Shown here: piece after piece, positions 10,330-21,369 of the stretch
How the letters are laid out: each line of letters starts with the position of its first letter
Numbering within the stretch: the first letter of the stretch is position 1
DNA from: Typhlomys cinereus
Taxonomy: Eukaryota > Chordata > Mammalia > Rodentia > Platacanthomyidae
DNA length: 64,000 bases
NCBI GenBank assembly: GCA_023101885.1
Contig: JALPQD010000303.1
Span: forward strand, 186,001 to 250,000
Direction of reading: 5' to 3'
Position numbers and translations under genes: made by a program
The notes under the pieces: model-generated
The model's input: the letters and a program-made list of their open reading frames with translations, nothing else
Told to the model about the DNA's origin: nothing
The model's database searches: none

Positions 10330-12582
10330 ACCAGGCACCTATAGAATACAGGGAATGAGCACATGGCCTAGGAAAAATCAGAGGCCTGCTCCGAGGATTA
10401 GGGTTTGTGGGCCGCACCCTGACCCCTTTGGAGGCCGGCAGGCAATCGCTGGAACAACATGGTGGGCAGAAACACACGCTGCCTCCTAGGAGACACCCAG
10501 CCACTGAAACCTGCCTAGCCTTCATTCTGGCCGCACCCTGAAACACAGACAAAGCCCGAGATGGACCACACAGCTAAGGACACCTGGCGCTCACGATCCT
10601 GACCAGGAATGCCAATCCTGAGACAGGTTCCATTCCCGCCAGGGAGGGTGTGGAGGCCCGACACCAGGTCCCGCTGGGAGGCCAGAAAAGCTGTCAATGG
10701 ATGTCGACCATGACATCTGTGGCAGAAACACCCACCGAGTCTGCAGAGGCTGACTTAGGTCAATTCATCCATATCCTTCTGCACACACGCAGATGCCACC
10801 TATATCCAGCTCGACATTAGCCCCCTCAGGAAACCTATGCAAGCTGGGCAATTGCTACCTTGCCTGACAAGGACCAAAGACCCACCCCAGAAGGGTAGGG
10901 TGTGTGGCCCACACCCTCACACCTTTGGAGGCTGGGCATGCAATGGCTGGAGCCGCATCCTCACCACAAACACCCACTACCTCTTAGGAGATGCCCAGCC
11001 ACGTGAGGCCTGGCCAGCCGTCATTCTGGCCACACCGTGCAGCACAGACAAGGCTCGAGCTGAACCGCACAGCTAAGGAAACCTGGCGCTCAACACGCTG
11101 ACAGGAATGCCAATCCCGAGACAGGCCCCATGCCCGCCGGGGAGGGTGTGAAGGCCGCATACCAGGTTCAGCTGGCCAGGAAAGCGACCAATGGATGGCG
11201 ACCATGACATCTGTGGCAGAAACACCCACCGAGTCTTCAGAGGCTGAGTTGGGTCAACTCATCCACATCTTTTTGCATGCACCTGACACCACCAATATCC
11301 AGCTGGAGCTCAGGCCATATGGGAAACCCATGCAAGCCCAGCAATCGCCAACCTGGCTGCCGAGGACCAAAGACCTGCCCCCGCGAGGTAGGGGGTGTGG
11401 ACCGCACCCTCAACCCTTTGGAGGCCGGCGCGGGCCATGGCTGGAACAGCATCCCTGGCACAAACACCCACTTCCACTTTAGGAGATGCCCAGCCACTGA
11501 AACCTGCCCAGCCATCATTCTACCCACAACTTGAAACACAAACAAAGCCTGAGCCGAACCACATAGCTAAGGAAACCTGGTGCTCACCAACCTGCCCAGG
11601 AATGCCAATCCCGAGACTGGCCCCTGCCCACCAGGGAGGGTTTGTGGGCCACACACCGGGACACCGCTGGGAGGCCAGGAAAGCCACCAATGGCTGGCAG
11701 CCATGACATCTGTGGCAGAAACACCCACCGAGCCGTCAGAGGCTGACTTAGGTCAACTCATCCATATCCTTCTGCATGCACGGCGATACCACCGATATCC
11801 AGCTGGACCTCAGGCCCTTCGGGAGACCTATGCAAACTGGGCAATTGCTACCCTGCCTGCAGAGGACCAAAGACCCGCCCCAGAGGGGTAGGGGGTGTGG
11901 GCCACACCCTCACACCTTTGGAGGCCAGGCGGGTAATGGCTGGAGCAGCATCCTCACCACAAACACCCACAACCTCTTAGGAGATTCCCAGCCATGTGAG
12001 GCCTGGCCAGCCGTCATTTTGGCGACACCCTGCAGCACAGACAAGGCCTGAGCCTGACCGCACAGCTAAGGAAACCTGGCATTCATCCATTCAGCCCAGG
12101 AATGCCAAATCCAAGACGGGCCCCTGCCCGCCGGGGAGAGTGTGTGGGCCACACAATGGGACCCCACTGGGAGGCCAGAAAAGACGCCAATGGCTGGCAA
12201 CCATGACATCTCTGGCAGAAACGCCCACTGAGTCTTCGAGAGGCTGACTTAAGTCAACCCATGATTATGGTTCTGCACGCAGTCTGACACAACCGATACC
12301 CAGCTGGACTCAGGCCGTACCGGACACCTATACAAACCAGGCAAACACTGCCTTTGCTGACACCCTCAACGGTTAGGAGGCCAGCGGCAAAGGCTGGAGC
12401 AGCATCCCTGGCACAAACACCCGCTGCCTCTTTAGGAGATGCCCAGCCACTGAAACCTGGCCAGCCATCATTCTGCCTGCAACTTGAAACATAGACAAAG
12501 CCTGAGCTGGACCACACAGCTAAGTAAACCTGATGCTCACCAACCAGCCCAGGAATGCCAATCCCAAGACCCATCCCTAACG
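10330..12582. repeat. Satellite-like tandem array B, ~495 bp units in alternating pairs
   Basis: Unit starts (ggagatgcccagcc or close variants) lie at about 10,490, 10,988, 11,482, 11,980 and 12,437. Units at 10,490, 11,482 and 12,437 continue with actgaaacctg; units at 10,988 and 11,980 continue with gtgaggcctggccagccg. Alternate units also share cctcaccacaaacaccca, where the others have tggcacaaacaccc. This indicates a two-unit higher-order repeat of about 992 bp. The last unit is truncated and joins the cassette at 12,583. All open frames are incidental. Confidence 0.9.
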
Positions 12583-14665
12583 GGGAGGGTGAGTGGGCTG
12601 CACCCTCTCCTGGGTAAGAGTCGGGGGTCCTCTTGGACACTCAGCTCACAGCTCACACACCGTGACCTCCACTGTGCCCTCAGGTACCCAGGCATCAGGG
12701 AGGCCTCTGACCCTGCGGCATCCCGTGTCAGACACCATCCACCCCAGCCTTCCACCTCATAGTAACTCGGCCGGATTTTTGCCTGGCTCACATCCTACTT
12801 AGAGACCGACTGATACTCATCACTGTTGTCAATCTAACCCACATGTGGAGGACACTAGCTCGGCTAGCTTCTTTTCTGCTGGAGGCACAACACCTCTTAG
12901 GAAAATTGAAAATACAAACCCTGTCTGCACCCACACCCGCCCCACTTCCCCGCAGACACACACCCTTCTCCTGTCTTTCTTTCCAATGCATTTCCCAGGT
13001 GAGAGACACAACAGGCAGACCTGGCCCACCATTCTGCTGGCAGGCCAGCGAGAGCCCACTGTCAAAGGATGTTCTGCAGAATCCTCCACAGGCTCGCTAC
13101 CTGCCCTCCACATTCCCTTTCTGTTTTTCCTCCCAGGAGGTCTCATAAAACCTGATCCTTGCCAAAAGCCAATGTCACCATCTCTTTCGTGCCTCCAAGT
13201 TGTCCTTGTGTGGTGCCTAGTCCCTTGGTTTCCGGTGCTGGGAATCGACCAGGCAGGTGCATCCTTCTTTCTGGCTTCATGGCCCAAGACCAGGGAAGGC
13301 CGGAGCTCTGCAGGGAGCCCCATCTCCACTGAATCCAGGCCTTCCATTGTGTTCCGCCCTGTTGGCTGGTCCACCTGCAGGAAAGGCACTGTGACCACCT
13401 CCAGACTCTGCCCTCCTGCTGTCCACCACCACCTCGCACTGTCCCACCCCACGCTGCCACATATTCTTCTGGGCCACAGCAGGGAACCCAGAATCAGGTT
13501 GCCAGATGCCAGGCAAGGTTCCCCCCCCCACAGCCCAAGGCGCCTCTTTCCCCTGGACAGACGTTGGCTGATGACACAAGGTGTTGTTCGTGCAGCAAGG
13601 AGACTCATCTAACTGTGAGCAGCGAGCTGCTTTGACACCTCAGCTTTGCTCGCCCCCAAAGCTCATTGACTCTAGAGGGCCTACCCCCAACCCCCAAACC
13701 CTCCACCATGGTGTGGAGGCCACATGGGAAAGGTGGCCTTACGTATGTACAAGGCCACTCCCAGAGGTACTGGTGGGTAAGTAAGGGGAGGAGGTCCTGA
13801 CTCAAAAATGTCCTCTTTCTCATTGACAAGTACAGACTTAGGAGGGGCACAGTTGGTGTGGGACCTCTGAGAGCCGAGGAGCCTTCTGTCTCTGTTCTGG
13901 AATTATGGGACACCCGAGCCCTGCGTCCCTGCCCTCGGAAGAGGCCTAGCTCTCCCCTTCATGGTCCTCACCTCAGATTCCCAGGCCAGAGACTTGAGAA
14001 AACACGCACACCCACACACACATGCACAGAGCAGGCCTGGGTTCAAAGGCCTGGTCCCCCTTGTGGTGAGCTGTGATGTAGGGGGCACAACAGCTGACCT
14101 TCTAGCTGGTTTCTGTGGGCACCCTGGGCTGACGTGCATGGATCAGACCACAGCTTCAGACATTAGGCATAAGGAAGAGGAGAGGCTGAGCCCGTGGAGC
14201 CCCACACACAGGGAGTGGCTGGGAGCACCCACCTTCTCCTGACTGCTAAGTGAGGCTAGGGAGCAGATAGAGGGTGGCCCCGCAGGCCGGGAACAGGGAG
14301 GAAGTGAGCTAGTGGGCCCAGCTCAAGGGAGGAACCCAGACAGGTCAAGTGTCCACCTGGCCCCATGACATGCACCTGCAGGAGCCGCTCCCTTCAGTGC
14401 TCCCAGGCCTGCATCGGGGCCCATGCTTAGGGCTATGTCTTCCCAGGGTCTCTGAGTCCTCTCCTCCCATCTTCTGATGTAGCAAGGGCCAAATCTGGTA
14501 GACACATCTCAAGTGTCCAAAGGACAAGCTGTACTCTCCTGTGGGACCATGCCCCTGGGTTTTCATAGCTAGAACCCCAAGGATGTGGGCAGCCTGCTAC
14601 CAGTACCGGTGGGTGGGACGGGGGTGTGGAGAACACTGTCATCTCACAAAGCATACCCCACCTGT
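12583..14665. repeat. Duplicated cassette, copy B (direct paralog of 2,287-3,720)
   Basis: Shares block order with copy A. It carries an extra ~0.5 kb (13,740-14,255) between the phrase caccatggtgtggagg and the block gagcagataga. Opposed frames of 255 codons (12,845-13,612, plus) and 259 codons (13,608-12,829, minus) overlap almost completely. Neither frame survives in copy A, so both are judged non-coding. A phrase near 13,230 (ggtgctgggaatcgacc) resembles a SINE B-box region in antisense, but I cannot delimit a SINE. Confidence 0.85.
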
Positions 14666-15224
14666 CTTGGAGGGGCCTTTTGAAGTCCTGTTGTTTACCA
14701 AAAATTCTATTCTTACTGTTAAAAGAGATTGAGCACTGTATAATCCAGCAGGCTCTACCCTTAAATAGCGGACCTTTGGATCACCTTGATGAACAGTTTC
14801 CTATTAGGTCAACATGTAATTGATTTGATTACACTTTTTGACAAAATCCAATGCTAAAAAACGATATGCTGACCAAACTGTTGTTCTCTTAAAATCAGTG
14901 GGCCAAGTGGATTGGGGGACATCAAAGTCTCAGTGAGGTCTCTCCCATTTCCTGAAATATTATTTCATACAAAAATGAAAAAATGTATGCTAAAGCAGAG
15001 CATACAAAGAAAGTTCTATTATCACTAGACACCAGGAAAGGCAGGTGTTATATAAATGACCTTAGAAGGTTCAACATGCTCATGGCTATGTATTAACAGA
15101 GTTTCTAACATTTCCCAGATCGCTAGCCCACTTTCATTCTCAAAGGTACCTTTCCCTTCTAAGTTACCTCTATTTTTACTACCCAAAACAAGGAAAACAA
15201 AGAAAGCACAAATTTTTTTAAATT
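14666..15224. other. AT-rich unique stretch
   Basis: Abrupt compositional change from the GC-rich tandem region to AT-rich DNA at about 14,670. No recognisable repeat or gene. Short frames only. Confidence 0.5.
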
Positions 15225-15440
15225 TAAAAATATTGTGGTTATGTGTATTATGCATGTCAGAGGTATGCATTTGTAATGTTTCATTTTTTATATGAAAGAG
15301 AGAGATTATGCCATGACATAAGAGTGGAAGTCTGAGGACAACTTTCAGAAGTCAGTTCTCTTGCCATGTGGCCTTCTGGAGTTCCAACTTATGTCACCAG
15401 GTTTGTGAGCCAACACTTTACTGAACTATCTCCACAGGCT
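15225..15440 (-). mobile_element. B2/B3-type SINE, antisense (first of a pair)
   Basis: Ends with actgaactatctccacaggctc, a diverged complement of the tRNA-derived SINE head (ggctggagagatggctcag in family form). The block near 15,330 (tctgaggacaactttcagaag) matches the body seen in the SINEs of the inverted arms near 35,950. An AT-rich tail lies at 15,213-15,235. Confidence 0.6.
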
Positions 15441-15625
15441 CAGAGATGTGCATTTAAGTAAAGTGCTTATGTGTGTGGCTCATCCGTGGAGACCAGAGGA
15501 TAACTTCATGGAGTGTATTCTCCTCATCCAGCTTCACGTGAGCTTTTGGGTAATCAAATTCTGCTCACCTGGTTTAGGCAAATGCTTTTACCACCCAAGT
15601 CATCTTTCCAGCCCTACTATGAGAT
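15441..15625 (-). mobile_element. B2/B3-type SINE, antisense (second of a pair)
   Basis: Ends with caagtcatctttccagccc, a close complement of the SINE head ggctggaaagatgactt, with an internal block gaccagaggataacttc. It abuts the preceding SINE in the same orientation. Confidence 0.7.
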
Positions 15626-15944
15626 TTTCGTTGTGTGATGTTTTTCTCAGCTCAATTGTAAGATTTTAAATGTAAACTTTCTAGATGATGACATCATGCA
15701 ACAGTGTCAAAAGAATGGACACATCAAGTATAAATGGCAGAAATGCACTTCACAACAATGAGGAGCCATCCTCTACAGATTAGCATTATTTTTTCTAGTG
15801 GCAAAGACTTTTCACTCTGTGTTTATAAACACAAACATTGCATTGATAATTCTGTATGTGCTGATAAATTTTGAGACTATTCACCAAATTTAAATAGTTT
15901 TTGATGATTCTTTATTATATGAAGTGATTTCACATTTTCATTCA

Positions 15945-16379
15945 TGTTGCAGTTTGCCTGCATGTTGCTGATAAATTCACAACAAAATAGCTTATGAGAA
16001 CAAAAGCTTTTATTCTGGTTTATGATTGTCTGGTTACAACACAATTGTCTGGTTAATACAGTCTCCTGGTTAGCAGAAGAGTTCATACTAGCACCAGGAA
16101 TTGAGAGAACTGGCCACAAGACTACTGATAAGAAAACCTTATTTGCCAGACAGCATTATTTGTCCAAGTATGCCAAACTATGACAACTCACTGAACCAAC
16201 TCTCTCCATCTTATCCAAATGCCCAAGGGAAAATCCCACCCACCATGGGCTGGGTCTTCCCTATTCATTAACAATCTCCTGCAGGCTTTTCGAAGGCTTG
16301 CCTTAACTATCAGTTTTTCACAGCTGTGGGCAAAGCTCGGCCTGAAAATAACATGTTGACACCTTTATCAACTACCATG
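15945..16379 (-). mobile_element. Solo LTR, MaLR/ERVL-like (family shared with 23,179 and 56,476)
   Basis: On the plus strand it starts tgttgcagtttgcctgcatg and ends near gttgacacctttatcaac, i.e. the complement of an element starting TGTCAT and ending GCAACA. Flanks attca (15,940-15,944 and 16,380-16,384) form a 5-bp target-site duplication, the length typical of MaLR/ERVL. About 435 bp. An LTR-type polyadenylation signal lies near its 3' end in more intact copies. Confidence 0.8.
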
Positions 16380-16900
16380 ATTCACTTAGTGGTTTTTAGT
16401 AGGTCATTTTGGGTAGCTTAGATATTCTTTTTCTCTAAATCATACTCAAACTTTTGCAGTGCCTCAGACTGCCAGGATGGAAGTTTTAACTATAACTGCA
16501 TGAGTCAGGATCTTGCTAGTGCCTCATTGCCCACTGATCCAAGAATTTAAGGAAATAACCAGTGTAGTCTTTTTAAAAAGTAAAATTAGACATAATTACT
16601 TGCATGCCAGTAGCTTTTTGTCTTTGACATAAATGATGAAAAATCTTTTAGAGGTCATTGCAAACTCCAGCTTTTTCTTTACCAGGTAAGAAAAGCACAG
16701 AGAAGCATGAGAATAGCTCACACTTTACCATTTTACTTTCATTTGTGGTTGAAAACTGATTCATAGCTCAATGATCTATCCTTTTAACATGTCTTGTGAT
16801 TAGATAATCCAGGATTAATTTTTAAATCCCAGTAATTGCTGTCATTGATGGTGACGGTAAGATCTGGCTTTGCAGTTTTGCGCAATCTAAGATTCCTTCA
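16380..16900. other. AT-rich unique stretch
   Basis: No recognisable gene or repeat. The composition is ordinary intergenic or intronic. Confidence 0.45.
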
Positions 16901-16924
16901 TAAAAAAAAAAAAAAATCCTCTAG

Positions 16925-17012
16925 AGGGCTGGGGATGTAGCCCTATTGGCAAACCATCTACAAGGCATATGTAAGGATCTTAGTTCAATATTCAGCACTG
17001 AACGAGAAAAAG
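16925..17012 (+). mobile_element. ID-type SINE
   Basis: Starts gggctggggatgtagcc and continues with the tRNA-Ala-like B-box region (ttagttcaatattcagcac), as in rodent ID elements, followed by a short A-rich tail. A run of A precedes it at 16,903-16,916. Confidence 0.75.
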
Positions 17013-17089
17013 ATGCTTCTAAAGATACAAATGTCATGCCATTGCAATTGAGGTAGTTTGTTTCCTTTCTTTTCTGAAATAGCATTAGT

Positions 17090-17130
17090 TGGTGTGTGTG
17101 TGTGTGTGTTGTGTGTGTGCATGCATTTTA
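17090..17130 (+). repeat. (TG)n microsatellite
   Basis: Interrupted TG dinucleotide run. Confidence 0.9.
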
Positions 17131-18596
17131 GAAAGAAGCATTAAAAATCTTTCTCTTTTCTGCCTGCCTTTATACATTGAATTATTTTCTAAGAAAAACA
17201 ACTAGATTGTATTTTTGTTTTTGTTTTTTACCACTGGTCATGATACCTCTTCCCACAAATATATTGACTTTCTTCATAGATATTTGTCATGGTGTTTTCC
17301 TTCAAGTGGACAGTCACCACCTTTGTCTAAGACTATCAAGATCAAATTCACTGACTACCGACATTCTCTCAAAGTCAAGGGTGTCGGGTGGGTCATTAGA
17401 CCCTCACTTGGGGTTGTAACCTAGCCTGTAACTTTTCCCAGCCAGAACTATATGATTCTATCCTGATTACACTTGTTTTCACACATGCCTATCAGGCCTT
17501 GAGGTCTAAGGAGGGATTAGAATTTCAACACTCATTTTCCTTGTGGCTTTCCACAGAGTTTCATTGCGATCTGCCATGCACCCTCTAATTCTTGAGGTCT
17601 GAGTAGTTGAGAAAGGTTAATTCCATCTATGAAGCTATGCATATGTTGAGAAAGGTTAATTCCATCTATGAAGCCATGAGGCAAGCTGGGGATGAGAGTT
17701 CTCGATGTGACCGTTTTGGGTTACCCCTACTGCTATAACTCTCACCTTCACTTCTGTAACTTAACACAATAAACTCAATCATTTATCAAGTCATTGGCAT
17801 AATCATTGCTTAGGTCGGTCATTGAATTCCTATCCAATGTGGATAGAGGCTTGAATGGATTCTCCCTAGAAACGATTCACACAATAGTAAATGAATGCCC
17901 TGAATTTAGCAAAGGAAGAACAAGTTCCTCATATTTAAGGATAGAAATTCCACTGTGGTTTAGTTAAGAAGTATAATGTCATGGGAAACGCCATTGCTTC
18001 TGTATAATAGCAAAACAGCTTCTTAGAACAGTTTCTACAGAGCAAGCACAAAGGAATAATGATTTCGAATGCCACCTCCCGTGTTTCCATCTCCCACAGA
18101 CACCTAGAGCATCATTCATTGTAAAGCAAGTAAGACCAGGTACAACCACAGCTCATCACATGACGAATGATTGTGATCTGAAAAATTGTTTTCCTTTCAT
18201 GGACAAATGGCTCTAACTTTGTGATTGAGGTTAAACGGTCAAATGAATCCCCACATGTGTGATACTCTAGTGCTATATAGGTCTCTTCATATGGAACTTA
18301 ATAATTTCATTCATAGTTCACGCCTATAGTTCTTTCTTAGTTGGGACTGAAGAGACTTTTAAATGAGAGACTTTATAGACTTTATAGAGATCAGACAAGG
18401 TTAAGAGACAAATGAGGTCACTAAGGTATCCAGAGACAAATATCACAGGGAAACTTTATCATTGCTAGGCTGTTAGTGACAATAGTATTGCAAATTACTA
18501 AGAAGGTGGTCAGATTTTACCTGAGACCTAGGACTGAGATCTTCCTGCTTTGCTATAACCTGTATACCTGAGGTTATCATCCAGGTATTTTAACAT
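17131..18596. other. AT-rich unique stretch with a 36-bp local duplication
   Basis: The phrase gttgagaaaggttaattcc occurs at about 17,608 and 17,644, a tandem duplication of ~36 bp. No gene or named repeat is otherwise recognised. The stretch belongs to the ~11 kb absent from the inverted right copy. Confidence 0.5.
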
Positions 18597-18965
18597 GTCT
18601 TTATTTATGATTACATTAATTTCCATAATTATAAAATTTCAAAACTACTATCAAGTTTTGAAATATGGAATTTGAGGTAACATGAATATATTCTCCTGGG
18701 CCAAAATCACTCATATTTACTTCTAAAATAATCTCTTACCCTTTTAAGGTAAGAGTTGATACTTTGCACCAACAGAGGCAGAGTTATTTCAGATGAGAAA
18801 TTATATTTTAACAAGGTCATTTCACAGACTTGCATAGACTTCACACTTAGAGAATTGCAAAACAGAAACTTTAGATTTTAGAACTGAAGATTCAATGCAT
18901 TCTTTTTCCACAAGATCCAATTTAATACCACCAACATTCAGAGAACTTGACATGCTAAGATACAG

Positions 18966-19580
18966 GGTTACTACGGTTACATTTTAGCATCAACTTGACA
19001 GTTGCAGACTGTTTGGAGCACAGCTGTGGAGGGTTAATGGTTGGAACAGATCCCTGAACAAGTGTGTGGTACTTGCTTAATTGCTGTGGAAAACCCATTG
19101 CATAGTGGGTGGTACTTTCTAGAGGTGGACCAGATAATAGGAGGTGTAAGGAGGAGGGACTTGCTCTTCCCTTGTCCTGTGTCAACAGGCTGTGGAGTCT
19201 ACTTTTTGAGCATCATGTTCACTTTTAGAACATCATGGCCTTCTTTGCTGCTGCTGCTGCCTTTGTCCTTGACTGATAAGGAGCTGCAGCCTTTTCATGT
19301 TGCTGCTGTTCCCAATGCCTTTGGAGCCTCATTCATCAATGACATCAGAGCCCAACTGTTCTTCACCAAAATGGGAACCCAGCATCTTCAAACACCCAGC
19401 AAAGTAAAGGCTTGAGACATTTGTGGGATCTTTTGTCTTTGTTTGACATTCTGGTCAAGAACGAAGCAGCTTCTGGTGGCTACTTCGAAGGACACTATTT
19501 TTTACCATAAGGTAATTTAATGAACTTATTTTTATATACTACATTCTAGAATTCTGTTCTTCAGAGAACCCTGACTAACA
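18966..19580 (+). mobile_element. MaLR/ERVL-like LTR element
   Basis: Starts near ggttactacggttac with tcaacttgacag 25 bp in, and ends agagaaccctgactaaca, the same termini logic as the element at 24,015-24,496 (complement: TGTGATAGTTA ... CTAATACA). A (CTG)n-like patch lies at 19,245-19,262. About 615 bp; its inverted copy is at 43,526-44,162. Confidence 0.7.
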
Positions 19581-19911
19581 AAGGGTCATCCAATAGAAAA
19601 CAGGCAAGGTAAAACCCATCCTGAACCAATGTCAGAGACATGAATTGCTGGAGTGACTGCTATCAGAGACCTTGGCAATAAAGCATGGCTTTGATCCCAA
19701 TATTTGGGCTAGGGGAAACGTTTAGGGAACATCAGGGAACATATTGGGAGAAAGTAGGCATGTGTATATATGTATGTGAGAAGAGAATATGTGTGAGCAT
19801 ACATAGCTGTGTACATATTGTAGAAGACTGAAATCGAAGACAAATGTCTTCTTTGGCAGTCCTCCACTTTCCTTATTAAGGCAAGATCTTTCATTGAACC
19901 CAGAGGTTGCC

Positions 19912-20082
19912 AGTTGCCTGGGCTAACTATCCAGCTTGCACTGCCAGTGTCTACCTCACAGTGCTAGGAATGCAGGCATCTACCACATCTGCCCATCTTT
20001 TGTGAGGGCTTTGGGGATCTGAACTCCAGTCTCATGTATGCAGGACAAGCACCTTATCCGCTGAGCTATTTCTCCAGCCCCA
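19912..20082 (-). mobile_element. B2/B3/B4-type composite SINE, antisense
   Basis: On the minus strand it starts ggggctggagaaatagctc with the B-box region gagttcagatcc, then a B1-like portion (gtggtagatgcctgcattc). The head is missing from the inverted copy near 43,120, where only the B1-like portion remains. Confidence 0.75.
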
Positions 20083-20384
20083 AAAGGACCATTCTTTGGG
20101 GAAGATGAGGAGGACTTAAATAAGTCAAGTGATTAGAAATTGACATAAGGTAGGTTAATAGTAAAGTTTAATTTTTTATAAGTTTCATATCAAAAGGGAA
20201 GCTAGCCAACCTAATATTTTTTCAAACTTTGCAAAATATGAAGTTTCAGAAAATTGTCCCCTCTGACAATGACAGTGACAGACATGGTGTCCGTGTGGCA
20301 ATTTAGTCCTTCCATAAAACTCAATAACACTTAGAAAACAATTTTACTGTTTTCAAGTCTTATATAGCCAGCTTGATTTCTATA

Positions 20385-20412
20385 GAATATATATATATAT
20401 ATATATATATGC
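20385..20412. repeat. (AT)n microsatellite
   Basis: Run of alternating A and T. Confidence 0.9.
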
Positions 20413-20619
20413 ATTAATGTCTGTAAACCAGCCATTTCAACATTGTCATACTGAAGATCAAGCACCAAGCTGATAAACTTAAGAATACCCAAACCATATT
20501 CAAGCCACAGAACCTTGAGATAGGCAATAATATTTTCTTAAATCAAATACAAACTAGCCATAATATGACTATATACACATTTGGATCATTTTGATCTCTG
20601 AATGCACTAAAAGAGATAA

Positions 20620-20790
20620 AGGATTTACAACATTTTAATATTATTAGTAACTGCCATTTATTGAGTATTTTATTCATAATAAGCAAGCTTCCTATTAGTT
20701 TCATTTTTGCAGATGGGGCTACTGGGGTGCAGAGCATTTAAGTAACTTCCTTAAGGTTATTAATATTTGTACAAAGAAAACTGCTATACA
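20620..20790 (-). mobile_element. MIR element, antisense
   Basis: Contains catttattgagtattt ... tttgcagatggggc ... aagtaacttccttaaggtt, the reverse complement of the conserved MIR core and 3' region. Its inverted copy is at 39,930-40,110. Confidence 0.7.
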
Positions 20791-20825
20791 ACAGGCCAAT
20801 ATGACTCTAGTGCTCATGCTACTGA

Positions 20826-21163
20826 GTGTAGCAGTTTGCCTTAACTATTGTTATGCGAAAGCATTCAAAGTGAAGCAACTTAAGGAAGAAAGGGAGATAT
20901 TTATTCAGCTTGTGGTTCCAGAGGGAACATAGTTTCTCATGGCAGAAGCAGCATGGATGGAGGAGGCTACATCACTTTAGACATCTTAGAGGCTGAGAGC
21001 TGCAAGACTGCAGGGTGTGATGAATCCGGGACTTAGGGTGGGATGAATACACCTCAAGACCCATCCCTTGTGACTGTCTTGCTCCAGCAAGGCTCCACCT
21101 CTCAAGGTGCTGTGACGTTGCCAAACATATGAGACCATGGAAGACACATTTCAAACCATGACA
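20826..21163 (-). mobile_element. 338-bp LTR-like element with inverted termini
   Basis: Plus-strand ends are gtgtagcagtttgcc and ttcaaaccatgaca; the two ends are weakly inverted (TGTnnnnGTTTGnn). Flanks ctactga (20,819-20,825 and 21,164-21,170) form a perfect 7-bp target-site duplication. Read on the minus strand it carries an AATAAA-like signal (gaataaat) near its 3' end. A 7-bp duplication is unusual for a MaLR (5 bp) or a hAT element (8 bp), so the class is uncertain. Inverted copy at 39,534-39,884. Confidence 0.65.
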
Positions 21164-21170
21164 CTACTGA

Positions 21171-21369
21171 CCGTCCTGTGGAGGTTGGAGCAGCACATCA
21201 CCACGAGGCATGCGAAATTGACCAGACTGAGATCAGGATGCTGGAGACTTTATCAGAGCCACAAGCAAACATTTTATTCATCATCTGGCCTGTGTCAGGT
21301 ATAGAATAAGCACTGAAGAAAAAAGCTGACAAGGTCATAGAAAATTCCTTCCATCAAAAAGTGCTCCTT
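21171..21369. other. Unique junction between block Q and the ELL2 retrocopy
   Basis: No homology with the right-hand flank of block Q. May include the degraded 5' end of the retrocopy. No clear target-site duplication is seen. Confidence 0.35.

Larger units (their letters stand above)
18597..21163. repeat. Block Q, left copy of an inverted duplication
   Basis: Matches the reverse complement of 39,533-44,538 once the 2.56 kb insert at 40,131-42,691 is removed. Shared landmarks: an LTR (18,966-19,580 against 43,526-44,162), the minus-strand frame at 19,894-19,709 whose peptide reappears at 43,227-43,394, an MIR, and a terminal element. The left copy keeps ~170 bp (near 20,040-20,200, including a SINE head) that are deleted on the right near 43,120. 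Homology stops at the outer edge of the element at 20,826-21,163. Confidence 0.9.

Noticed and set aside
10330..12582. Possible CRISPR array or protein-repeat gene
   Set aside because: Direct repeats of ~495 bp without short-repeat/spacer structure, in a mammalian genome; frames are not kept between units. It is satellite-like DNA.
12829..13612. Opposed 255- and 259-codon open frames
   Set aside because: They overlap almost completely on opposite strands, lack any domain, and are broken in the paralogous cassette at 2,287-3,720. They are by-products of GC-rich composition.
16925..17012. Possible tRNA gene from the A/B-box-like sequence
   Set aside because: The sequence is a diverged ID SINE with an A-rich end. 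No intact cloverleaf can be drawn; the same applies to the B2-type SINE heads elsewhere.
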